Below are positions 1-11,953 of a DNA stretch of 64,000 bases, piece by piece. This DNA comes from Nautilus pompilius. Its lineage: Eukaryota; Mollusca; Cephalopoda; Nautilida; Nautilidae. The first letter of the stretch is position 1. Every line of letters begins with the position of its first letter. A model generated the notes under the pieces. That model had not been told where the DNA came from. It ran no database searches and worked only from the letters and a program-made list of their open reading frames with translations. The position numbers were made by a program, and so were the translations under genes. The stretch is taken from the NCBI GenBank assembly GCA_018389105.1, contig JACATO010000304.1:682001-746000 (forward strand). The letters are read 5' to 3'.

Positions 1-1044
1 TCAAACAAACTACATGTATTTAAATGTAGTACCATGTATAGTATATTGTATATATAATTAACATGTCTGTAAGCATGCGGAATCTCAGCTCTACAGATGA
101 AGCCTGCCGCTGTACGTAGCTACTCAGGAAATTGATTAATTCAGGAAACTAAGCAATAGGTACATCTTAAAATTCAACATTTACTAAAAGCAGACTCTAC
201 ACTGTAAATGAAACTTTTTACACCTAGTCTTAGCGTTTTCAGCAATTTATCTGACTTGACAGTAGTTAGTTCATCCACAGAAGTCCTCAAACGATGGATT
301 AAAGTTAAATTTGTATGAAATCTATCTATTACTAAGATTAATGTGTTGTGGTAGCAAATTGTTATTAGTAATCTGGAAAATATACTGGCACGCGGAGATG
401 CCATCCGTTAAAAGGTCCTATTCTATAATCGGTTATTGACTAAAAAATACTAATTTATGTTTAGTGTATTTCTTTTTAAATTTGTGCAATAATTAGGAAC
501 GAAAATATCGCGTTTCAGTTGTGCATTATTTTCAAAATTGTAAAAAGAAACAAGGCAAAACAACCAAGAATATTTGTTTTCTTTTACGGTTGAATATTGA
601 TTTAGTTTACATTTACTTGAATTCTTCAATAATAACTTTTCAGTTAGGAAGCGACAATGATATCCGCTTTAATATCACAAATCTCTAAAAAGGCGATTTA
701 GGAAGTTTTGGTTTCGCACATCTTGAAGTGTGAGAACATTTGACATTTCCTAAAGGAACCAGATTAAATTTGCCTTTGTCCAGTATGAAAGTTTACAAAG
801 CAAACAAAAATAATACAGTTTTTGAAAAAAAGACCTCAGCCAAAACTTTAAAAGAAAAGAGATCATCCAGCCAGAGAAACTTTTAAAAAGATGACAAAAT
901 TTCAGTTCTAAAAATAAATGTAGGATAGTGATCATACGGTAAGTAACATCTATAATGAATGCTGAAGAATACTGCTACGTAGAAGTTGCAAGATTGTACT
1001 CTCAACTTAAGTGTAGCTTGACAATAGTTATAATGTTCTCACCT
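1..1044. other. AT-rich stretch without recognised genes
   Basis: I see no coding exon, RNA gene or mobile element here. Open frames in it are short, low in complexity and lack splice context or family resemblance. Confidence 0.5.
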
Positions 1045-1373
1045 GCATTTGAGAATTAGGCTAATAGGCTGCTAGGATGAGGACTCAAGTTCAAATCCCA
1101 ATCTGACATACCGCCACGGCAAGGTTTCTTCACCAGCGGCCATGTGAGTTTCCACTCACAAAAAAGAGTTCTAGGTAAAGGATTCCAAGTTCACGCGATG
1201 AGTATTCCACAGGTAAGTCCTGACTGGCTTGCACCTAGGTAACCCCACCCGCTTGGTTACCAAGACCAGAACCTTAGTCCTCCGACTTCTAGCACACCGC
1301 TGCGAGATGGCCTTAAATCTCGAAAGTCAGAACAGGGTTTGCCAACTGTAAGTTGTTGTAGTAGTAGAAGTAG
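1045..1373 (+). repeat. tRNA-derived SINE-like element
   Basis: A tRNA-like head carries an A-box-like stretch near 1056-1069 and a good B box (GTTCAAATCC, 1089-1098). It is followed by an unrelated body and a short GTA-repeat tail (about 1352-1373). The 3' part of the body, from the AGGTAACCCC segment to ATCTCGAAAG (about 1235-1330), is similar to a segment at 42833-42901, which supports a dispersed repeat family. This layout (Pol III head, body, simple tail) is typical of SINEs. Boundaries are approximate and no target-site duplication was identified. Confidence 0.55.
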
Positions 1374-1867
1374 CCCAAAGCAATTTACTATATTGTTGTA
1401 GCCTTCCGAGACACTGGTATTAAAATATGTGATTGAAACTGATACGGGTAATAAAGTATATCTAAAAAGATATCACTATTAGTTAGATGTTTTATCGTCC
1501 TATTCTGTCTACAATTTTAGACTGCAACCCATATTTACGTATCTCGTCAGTCAATGACAAAACAAATGAGACTGACTACATTTAGCACTTGGAAACGTTG
1601 AGCTCACCTTTAAAGTAGCTTTGGACATTTTAAAATAAACCCTTACATTGAAATAAAACATTTCATTTAGCTAGATTGATATAAAATATTTTTAAGGTAA
1701 ATGAGTAAATATATTTGTTTAAATTCTTTCACCAAAATCTAACAATCCTAATCTAATTCATCACTATATGAGTTAGCTAGCAAGTAAAGACATTTTTGGT
1801 AAATCTTTGAGTGGCTGCTAACTAGTAATAATAGCAGAACGAACTCATTCATATTCAGACTCAGAAG
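1374..1867. other. Noncoding spacer
   Basis: AT-rich sequence between the SINE-like copy and the hAT element. Nothing recognisable seen. Confidence 0.4.
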
Positions 1868-4800
1868 ATGTAGAACAGCGGTTCTCAAACCGGGGTCCGC
1901 GGAGCGATTTTAGGGGCGTCCGCGAAGGGGCTGACAAAAACAGGCTTCATAAATTATCCCTATCCTGAAGCTCTTGCTTCCCTTGCCTTTTTATATCACC
2001 ACAGTTTACTTAAGTTAACAATATTTGATTGTCACCTCAATGCGTGGAAAACTGCGCAAAGGATATCTCATAAAAGTGCAAAAGATATTGCAGTTTCCCT
2101 GATCGCACACGGCGAAGTAAAAACACTGGTACGCCCACGCATTTTTAGCTGGAGAGCTGTTGTTTGGGCTGCGCTTGTAGGCTGCATTTGAGACGACGCG
2201 CACACGCTCACCGTCTGCAGAGACTCCGGCGTTTTTTATTGATCGGTGTATGCACAACACAGTCTAGACAGGATCGCAAGTTGGCAGCCACACCAGCTGA
2301 CTGTCAACATATTCCGCAAACGTGGTTTATTAAGAGGTTGAGCTTTCCGTCTCCACCATCACACCTTCGCGAACGTCCTTTTTTTGGAAGATTATATCGA
2401 AAAACTTCACCATGAGTATTTTCTAAGTGCTGCCTTTTGTTATTTATTAATTAGAAATAGAAACTATTAAGTCAGAAAAAGATTAACAGAGTAATATGTT
2501 TCTTTGCACAAGTTACTTTTTGTACGGTTTTTACAGCGTTGAGACGCTTGATTCGAGTCAAGGCTGAAAATAACATAATTGAGACCATTATGTATCCAAC
2601 GCCAAACAACTAGTTTGCAGTATTAGGTCATTTAAAAATAAACTATCGTTTTAACTATCGTTCGTTTGTGATAGAAGGCTGTTTTGGGTTTTTTTTGAAT
2701 AAGCCAAACAATGTAACTGTTTTCAAAGGCAAAAGCTTGGAAACTGGTCGATAAACACAATATCAACACAAATATATTGTTCTCGTTTCTGTTATCAAAA
2801 TGTGCGTCGATAATCACTTCCATATCCAAAATGGCGCATAATTATAAAATGACCTAATAATTTCATGAAAGAACATGGTTTGGGAAAGAAATGTAAGCAC
2901 GTGTACTTACATAAATACGTTCTAGTACTGCGAAGTATTTATACCTACATTTCGGATGAAAGTTATGGTATTATTAGTACATTATAACAAAAAGTGTGTC
3001 AAATAATACAAAATGCGAAATGTTTGCAGTTCTTCGTTTACATATTGGTTCTATACATTTTTGCAGAATGTCTTACACAAAGAAAAGGAGATACGACGAG
3101 TCATACTTGAGCTTGGGTTTCACTGTGATAACTGTTGGCGGAGTTGAGAAACCACAATGTGTTCTGTGTTCTGAAGTATTAGCTCCTTCTTCACTGAAGC
3201 CAAGCAAACTGAAGGGGCATTTAGAAACGAAACATGCCGATGCAGTCAACAAAGACGAAGACTTTTTCCGATTCCACGCTGACAGACTGATTAAATCTAG
3301 GCTTGATATCACAGGAATGTGTTCGCAGGACATTTCGGCTGGTCTGAAAGCTTCTTATGAAGTTTCAAGGAAAATTGCTGCCGCCAAAAAACCACACAAT
3401 ATTGGAGAGCAGTTGATACTTCCTTGCTGCAGAGATATCATATCGCTATTGCTCGGAAGGTCTGAACTACATATATTAAAACATGTATCCCTATCAGATG
3501 ATACCGTCAGCAGGCGAATAACTGAAATGTCCGAAAACATTTTGTCGCAGGTGATCTCGAAGATCCATAATTCAATGTTTAACTTTTTTGCCATCCAGAT
3601 TGATGAAACGACAGGTGTCGCCAATTTAGCCCAACTTTGCATAACATGCATCTTGAAGACGAATTCCTCTTTTGCGAAGTCCTCACACGAGGACAACAGC
3701 GAAGTATATCTTCGAAAAAGTTGATAACTTCTTTCAGGGCCATGGCCTCAACTGGGAGAACGTAGTTGGTGTGTGCACTGACGGTGCTCCAGCGATGCTT
3801 GGTTCCCGATCTGGCTTTCAGACAATGGTGAAGCAGAAGTCCCCTAACGCCATTGGTACCCACTGTATGCTTCATCGTCAAGCGTTGATGGTCAAAACAA
3901 TGCCCGAACACTTGACAAGGGTTTTGAATGACGTGGTTGCGGCAGTTAATTTTATTAAAGCGAATTCCCTCAACTCGTGTCTATTTGCCGATTTGTGCAA
4001 GGAAAACGAATCAGATTTCGAAACGCTTTTGTTGTATTCACATGTGAGATGGCTATCGAAAGGCAAAGTTCTAAAAAGAGTTTTTGTTCTACGAAAGGAG
4101 ATTTATGAATTTCTTCACAGCTCTAAAAAAAAGAACTGCACATACAATTTTCGGGCAATCGGTTTCTGATATGTCTTGCTTTTTTGGTTGACATTTTTGA
4201 ATCAGTCAATTCAATCAATTTAGCACTGCAAGGAAAAGATGCAACAGTTCTCCACTGTCATGAAAAATGGCTGCTTTTAACATGAAGCTTGATTTATGGC
4301 ATTCTAAACTAGAATGTCACAATTTCGCACCATTTTCGCACCTTAACACTTTCCTCGATGAAGAAGATCTTCAAGTTGAAAACGATATCCTCGAAGTTAT
4401 GAAAGATCACGTTTCAATTCTTCACAAGGAAATTCAAAAGTATTTTCCCAACATCCATAATTTCGAAAAGGTGTATCGTTTCATCCACAACCCCTTTGCA
4501 ATCTCTATTGGCGACTTACCTTCAGAAGATTACACCATTCAGGAGCAGTTCATAGACTTGCTGAATGATGGAGGTGCAAAACACTCTTTTTGTGACTTAT
4601 CATGCAGTGACTTCTGGATACAAATGTCACAGTCGTATCCGGATGTGGCAAAATTCGCACTTCAGCTCATCATTCCGTTCGCAACAACTTACGAATGTGA
4701 GACAGCCTTCTCCACTTCGCTTGCAATAAAAACAAAGGCTCGTAATAAACTTAATATCATGCATGACATGAGGGTTGCTCTCTCAAAAACGCAGCCACAG

Positions 4801-5018
4801 ATAGACGATATTTTACAAACTAAACAAGTTCACCCTTCTCATTGAACTGCTTTTCTTTCGATAACATATTTTATATCGTATTATAATTATTTCATGCAAA
4901 TTTTACCAAGTTGATTTTATGCCATTCTTTTTTTGGGGGGTCCGCGCCGCCTCTGGAAAAATGTAAGGGGTCCACGAGGCAAAATTTTCGAAAAAGTTTG
5001 AGAACCACTGATGTAAAA
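1868..5018 (+). mobile_element. Full-length non-functional hAT DNA transposon with TIRs and 8-bp TSD
   Basis: The element proper is 1876-5010 (3135 bp). Its left end begins CAGCGGTTCTCAAAC and its right end is the inverted form of CAGTGGTTCTCAAAC, so the TIRs differ at one base in 15. It is flanked by ATGTAGAA (1868-1875) and ATGTAAAA (5011-5018), an 8-bp target duplication matching at 7 of 8 bases, the length expected for hAT. Related GGGGTCCGCG-type motifs recur just inside both ends (about 1890-1930 and 4935-4975), the kind of subterminal repeats that hAT transposases bind. Inside is a broken ZBED5-like transposase gene on the plus strand. Confidence 0.9.
3068..4845 (+). pseudogene. Degenerate hAT transposase (ZBED5/SCAND3-like)
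   Basis: Start chosen at MSYTKKRR (3068). A BED-type zinc finger follows (CVLC, then HLETKH, about residues 35-60). Next come the family blocks IQIDETTGVANLAQL (about 3595-3640), VCTDGAPAMLGSRSGF (about 3772-3820), HCMLHRQAL and VRWLSKGKVL. The C-terminal hAT dimerisation region (PFATTYECETAF, 4675-4711) ends at a stop codon at 4843-4845. The reading frame is broken: at least two shifts lie between about 3650 and 3705, where the family's EFLFCEVLT block is read in a third frame, and stops plus another shift lie between 4166 and 4270. The copy therefore cannot make transposase. Order and spacing of the blocks match intact ZBED5-like hAT proteins. The pieces lie wholly inside the TIRs of the enclosing element. 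Confidence 0.9.
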
Positions 5019-8000
5019 GAATAATGCCGACTGCCATATATGGCGTTCTTACGGTTTGCAGTCAGGATTTATTCATTTGGTCTTGCGCGTGACTAATCAC
5101 ATAGGAAGTCAGTAGATTTAATGCCTCAATGCCTCAAAGTCCAAACTAGACTTTAATCAAAACAAATGCGTCGTATTACTTTTACCTTTAATTTTCCGTT
5201 TTATAATAATAACAAATATATTGGCAAGTGCATTTTAATAACTGACAGATCAGAGTCAATCGTCTTCAACAATATCCGGCAGTTAAGTCTCCTTTACAAA
5301 TAATATGCCCGCGAGGTGCAATTAGAAATGATGAAAGAACAAAATTTGCATACAAATAAAGCTTAGATTTATTTACAGTGTGGTTATATATTCATAATGT
5401 TAACATTGTTGTTTTAAAGTCAAGAAAAAATAGAGCTTTAAGAATTTCTGACTGGGAAATAACTTCGAGAATGCATTAACAGATTAGAATAGTTTTTTTT
5501 TAAAAAATAAACGCATTATTTCATTTTTTTAATGTAAAAGTAAAGATAGATATTTATTTACTCGGACAATCAATGGCGCCGAGTACGTCCAAGACTATTT
5601 CTTTTAGCATTAGCATCTCTTCTCGCAATTAACGCTGGCTCAATAACAACATGCAGACTTTCCAAGAAATGACAGAACAAAAACTTGGCGCTTCGGCTAA
5701 GCAGTTTGGAACGTGTCGAAATTAAATCTCGACAATAATTTTTCGCATTAAGCTATATTTCTTATTTCAAAAATACAATTTCAACAGCTACAATTACCGT
5801 AATTCGAAGCCTTATTTCGATGTCCTAAGAAGAACGCTATAAAATTCAGAGAAGGTAAAAATCAATCACGAATTAACGAGGCATATATAACCTTTTTTTA
5901 TGTTTCACAAAAGGTATTTTATTTTTTATTTTGATTTACAAAAATGCACAAATTCATGGATAAAGTTTAATTCTTTATCACTTCAGCGAAACGCCATTCG
6001 AGAGGTTCCACGCTAGATGAGCTTTGCGTAGAAAGAAGAATGGACGAAAAATGCTAGTTTTCTTTTCTAAGTTTCATTGTTTTGGTGTCTAATGTATCTA
6101 TTTTGTTTATGAAACGATCATTTACAAATTACAGTTCGTCAGGCGGATATATTGTTGATAGTGAGCTCTCCAGTGCGTTTCCATAGGATGTATCGATAGT
6201 GTACACATTTATACAACACGGAGAAGTCACGAACTTAGTATCTTCACTCGAATAAGTTGCTAATTAAACAAAAACGATAAGGATTTAGAGTTCGAAGGAC
6301 CTAACATGGAAAATAACAAGAGTTTTGCACGACTGGAAGATTACTGGACCGCGATTGCACCGATGTTTATCCTTGAATTAAGTCACCAAGTAAGGTCTAA
6401 TTCCCAGCCAGTTTGTAAGTAACTCAGCTGTAAATGGGTCCTGGTTGTACATAGAAGACCAAAGCTGGCTGGTTTGCAGTTCATTTTCTCGTACACCGCG
6501 GACACGTGATTAGTGTTAGCAACACTAGCCCAGGGCGCCACCTATGGGTCCCGAAAATCTCCGATTTCTTTTACAATGCATTTTTATATGCAAATTTATA
6601 ATAAGTGGACTAGTTTGTTAGGGTTAGCTTACGACACAGAAAACGAAAGCAACAAACATGATTCCAGCATTAGTCAAATGAAAGCTATCATAAACAGACA
6701 TTTAACTCAATAGTTAGAACTACTTTTTTTTTAGATGAGCAATTATTTACTCCTCACAGAATATTATCAGCGTAGCTGGTGAACTTTTATTTAGATGTAG
6801 CGGAATTCCATCGAAGTCTACCACCTCTATAAAAAGACGCAAATCGATTCGCTTTTACATTTCACGAAGTATCGATTGAACTTTGTGGATAAACCTAATA
6901 ATATTAATCTCAACGTGTAAACCATCGGCTTCTTAGATTAAAGCAACATCCGCAATGTTATAACATACAACTACTCATTTATGATCCATTTCAAAGCTGA
7001 CAAATTTTAAACTGCTTATAGGAAATACCTAATCGAAAAGGCCCAATGTGCTCTTCTGAAGTAGGGATATAGTATTGGTGACGTCAGAATCAGCAGCACG
7101 CACAGTTGTGACGCATCTGGACGAAGCATCTTTCGTTAATGGCCGAGATAAGAAAAGGAAATTATCATCTTTAAGTGAAGTTCGATAAAAAAAGGCGTGT
7201 AAATGTCAAATAAAGATAATTTCTGTCCAACAGACGCACACGAAATTGTCTGCAGTTCTCGCAGAGTTGAAACAAATAACATAACATTCAATTTTTATTA
7301 AAATTAACCTAAATATAATAATATAGTAATTACAAAAAGAAGGGGGGGAATGTTTGATCTATGGAGTTTACTGTTTGCTAATAGTGTCGGTTTTCTTTTA
7401 AGACAAAGTAAAAATCTACGATTAAACAACAGAACAGCCCCTTATTAAATCCTAAGTGGCAGCTGAAATAAGCAGTTTTACCGAAACAAGCTGAATGTTA
7501 AGATTTATGGTCGCCAGTCAAGAAAGTCGACTCACTACCACCATTTTCAAGAACCAACCTCGTGATAAATGACGCAACGAGTGAACAGTAATACAAATGT
7601 TGACTTTGGAACATTTATAAGACGTACAATTTATGGTAAGTTAACACTCATCGTAAAGAAACGTGTCTGGGCGCTTTCTGTTTGAAAGCGTAGCCTGGTA
7701 CAGTATGTCAAACTTTGATAAGATCTTTAGTATTATGTTATATTAGCCAGATTTGTATTCGTTTAAGAACATTCTAATAAACATCACTGACCCGGAAACA
7801 AAAGCGCGGAGTATATTGTTAGTTCATTAACACGGCGATAGGGCGTAAACTAAATTCTATCCCCTCACCGGTGTATCACGAATAACTACGTTGTATTTTC
7901 GCCATCGTTCTAAAATCATATTTACGGTAACTGTAGCCGATAGATGTCGATTTCGCGATCACCGACATCCCCAGGCTGCTTTCCTCGCCAGGATAGAACA

Positions 8001-11000
8001 GGAAAACGAGAGGGTCCTGTCGGGGGTTTCCAGCAATGGCGTGCATATCTCCTTCGTCGTGTATTTGGGGTGGGAAAGGGTGACTCATTTTCAAACTTCT
8101 GAACCGCAGTTCAGTCGGTCCGACCGAAATGGCGACACGGTGATTTATCGAGCGTGATGCTGCTGATTAGCCGCGGGGCCGTGTCGTCTTGTCTTTCCGC
8201 CTAGACAGCATTCTTGTCGGGCGCGAAGGGCTGCCAGGAGACAAAGGAAGCGCGGTGAAACGGCAGTCAACCGGCCGCTAGCCCCAGGTTGGCAGTCAGC
8301 GATCCTAGGTCCAGTCACCCTGACGACGGCGGTAATACTGTGAAATCAACAATAGAAGATACAAATCCACTGACTGGTTGCTGCCGTCGCCGTTTTCCGC
8401 TTGACTCCTCGGAGTTTCAGAAAAACTGATTCTCAGGAATGTAAATATTACCCTGGTACCCTCCAAAGCCAGCAATCGCTTTGTTAATTTTAAGGTGTAC
8501 TTAGCAAATTTCCAGGGGATAATTCTGAAACGAACCAAATATAAGGGTCATTCGTTTATTTGTCGCGAGAACAGAAATTCGCAGATTTTACAAAGAGGAA
8601 AACTGGGAAGGTCTTCAACGTGTTCTCGAATTCTCCACGCATTTCCGTCAGAACTGCCCGTCCTTTTCGTGCCGTAATTTCATTCAGAAATGCTGGCCTC
8701 TGGACACAAGAGTAACATGGCACCACAGATGCTGACCTCAGTTCTGGGCAAATTAATTTTACGGCCGTGAGAACAAATAAACACTACCAAGTCTTTTATG
8801 ATACTAAAGACCGTGATCCTCAAGCGTAGATTGTTTCCTTTTCTACCAGGACGGCAGTTCTAGTTTCCGTACTTCAGTTAACACCTATGTAGTGTGGTGA
8901 CAGCATTGTCATAGCACCACATCGAGTTAATAAATGAAATAATAACTAAAAGTTTCTCATTAGTTTGTTGAACTCTATGGGCAAAATGCACACACGGATA
9001 GACTTCCGTAACATTCATTCTCCTGCTACTAAAGAAAAGTTTGCTTCTTTCTCTTTCAACGAACCGTTCAAAGTTATGATTCTAAAAGTTTATCCAAAAT
9101 TAAATTTCTTATTCTGATGAGATTAAGTATTAATTAAAGTCACTCTTCTAAGAAATAAAAATTAAGTACATTCGAATCAAAAAGCTACTCTTTCTATTAT
9201 TCCAGGAATTACTGATAAAATTTCATGAATGCTCACTAAACACAAGAAAGAACAATAATTATCTTTTCCTTTATTGCTTTCCAATGAAGACCAAAAGTTC
9301 CAGATCTTCATTTGCCCATAAATAAAAAAAAAAGTATCTCCAGTGCTTATTCCATTCCTCGTTGTTGTGAATAAGTCAAAGTACCCTTTAAATATTGAGG
9401 TTTCTGAACTCAGAAAGCCTATTTGTGACGGTGATTATCTTACATTTAAACCAGCTTCACAACTGCCAACTTTAAATCGTAAAAGTTATTCTAATTCTAT
9501 CTGACGGAAAGTTCTGATGAATCCAGCAGAAAGAAATCAAAGAGTCTATTCCCATTTTCTGCGCGATAGCATTGTTTAACAACAAAAAAAAAAAACAAGG
9601 GACTAATAATTGACAACGAATGCTTAGTTTACTTTCGAAAACAAGAACAAAAATTCTGTGCTTAAGTTGAACAAATTTCACACAGCTAAAAACAAAGTTA
9701 ACTCAATTTAGAACTAAGTTCTATGGAGTTAGGGCAGGTGCCCCTTACACATTATCTCATTCTCTACAACCGGGTGAGTTCGTACCTAAAGCGCCAAAGA
9801 TCTACGCTTAATCAAGAATCAAGGTGCACTGACTGTAATTATTCAAATTAGCTAATGTACGGCTGTCCTATAAAAGCGCAATTTAAAACAATTCATATTT
9901 TTTTACAGACCGTGGTAAATAATATTACCCTGTTTTAATATTCACCTTTAGTATTTTTCAATCTCATGCATAGCAGCGGAACGTAACAAGGGGCGGGCAA
10001 CTGTGGCAGCTTCCTCGGGCTAGTGTATAAGACGCGGAGTTGTGGGAAGATCCACCCATTGATTGACCTTTAAAAATTTTAAAAACACAAAAAAACACAA
10101 AAAACAAGCAATTAATACAATACTTTAGAACTGATTTGTATACGAAATCAATTGGTGGGGGAAAGGGCGAAAAATCTGCCTAAATTTTTTTTGTTTTTTT
10201 TTATAAACTATTTACTGAAATATCTGTAACTGCGGTACGCCCCCCGACCGAGTCAGTCTCTCTCGCCTAAAGCAGTCAGGCAGAATTATCAAGACTAAGT
10301 AGTAGTAAGAGCGCTCTTGAGTGAGTAACTGACGAACTACCCCGACACACCTGGGAGGAAAAGCTAGGCGACTACATATAACCCTAACCCAGACTGCCCG
10401 GGCTGGGTGACGGACTCCGCCGGTCATTAAAATCGGGGCTGGGCTGCATCTTGACTGACCTCGGCTGTCAGCGTGGAGACAGCACCATAGCAGATAAACG
10501 GATTAAAGCGCGTTGAAAATATAGCGGTGTAAATACGGGCATTTCAGTAATTTGCACAGGGCTCGCATAGTTAAACATCTGCATTCTATTTCTGTTAAGA
10601 CTACATTAGCAAAAATACCACACTGGCTCTGTTACATTCCGAATTTCAAAATAAGATTAACTAAAAATTCCGATCCGGATCTGGAAACCAGTACGTCCGC
10701 GTGGAGTCCGCTTCCATTCATTGTTCTTTCCTTAACTCGATCGTAGGTTCTCGGATGATTCCCTTGAATATTCCAACAAGCCACGGAAATACCAATTAGT
10801 TACACAGCGAAGTTGACACGCCCGTGTGTTCTCTGGTTGACTAATGTGAGAATATTCTAACGTACAAAATTTGGACCCGTAATAATATTTACGAGAGTAT
10901 ACAAAGAATTTACAGGTATGTCAGGTGCTTTATTGGTCGAAGAGTATCTCGCAGGCAATTTAGAATAAGCACGGGATCATCGGATAAATGATTATATTTC

Positions 11001-11450
11001 CATCTAATATCTGAAAGAATTTTAACCTATCCTCAATCACGGGAGGCAGTCGGTGCATCCCAAGTTTTAAACTGATTTTTACTCGAATTGTATTTCTTTA
11101 AAACTCCCAAACAAGCATTTAAAACTGAATTCAACAAGGTGCTGGATATTTTTAAGGCTCAAACTGGAGGTGTGTGTTTAAAAGACATTTCGTCGACCGA
11201 TTTTAGTTTTTTTTTTAAAAATTTCTGGTTCTGTGTTCGCCATCGAAGAACTCAAAAAAGCAGCAGCTTGTCTAGCATTAAATATGACTTGAATACTTAT
11301 GATTTTTCAGGCGAAATTAAACGTTGTAAATTCTAAGTTTTATAGCGATACCTGATGTAAAGTATGCAACTCCAGGTATCCCCCTCCAGAGTATTCAGGA
11401 CTACTGCCTCACAGAATCATATTCTAACACTGAACGAATATCTATCTAAC
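5019..11450. other. Long AT-rich intergenic stretch
   Basis: About 6.4 kb with no recognised gene. The 7.9-8.4 kb part is somewhat richer in GC and open on both strands for 70-90 codons, but those frames have no family resemblance or splice context. One isolated perfect TGACGTCA lies at 7079-7086. Confidence 0.45.
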
Positions 11451-11953
11451 TTTACCAGTACCTGTGGCCTCGAGTGATCAAAGCTTTAGTGAGTTAAACA
11501 ATTCAAATCTAGCAATCTTTTCCAATGAGCAAAACATTGGGAAGAATATAAGGCACAATAAAATAATTAGTTATTTTGCATTGCTAAATGTTCCAAAATT
11601 GATTTTTAAAAAAAATATACTATAGATCGTTGTTTATTTAACGTTTTAGTTAATATAAAAAAACAATAAGTCACTTAAATTGTCTGTTTTCAGGTAGCTA
11701 TCGGCCTTTACCAATACCTGTGGCCTCGAGTGATCAAAGCTTTAGTGAGTTAAACAATTCAAATCTAGCAATCTTTTCCAATGAGCAAAACATTGGGAAG
11801 AATATAAGGCACAATAAAATAATTAGTTATTTTGCATTGCTAAATGTTCCAAAATTGATTTTTAAAAAAATATAGTATAGATCGTTGTTTATTTAACGTT
11901 TTAGTTAATATAAAAAAACAATAAGTCACTTAAATTGTCTGTTTTCAGGTAGC
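11451..11953. repeat. Near-perfect tandem duplication of a 248-bp unit
   Basis: Copy 1 spans 11451-11698 and copy 2 spans 11707-11953, separated by 8 bp (TATCGGCC). Both begin TTTACCARTACCTGTGG and end TTTTCAGGTAGC. I see only about three differences (a G/A near the start, one base of length in an A tract, and a C/G in the adjacent AT run). The unit is AT-rich and noncoding. The high identity implies a recent local duplication, or an assembly artefact. Confidence 0.9.

Noticed and set aside
2015-2415. Overlapping open frames within the left part of the hAT element
   Set aside because: They lie between the TIR and the BED-finger start, are open on both strands and match nothing; likely chance frames in GC-richer terminal DNA.
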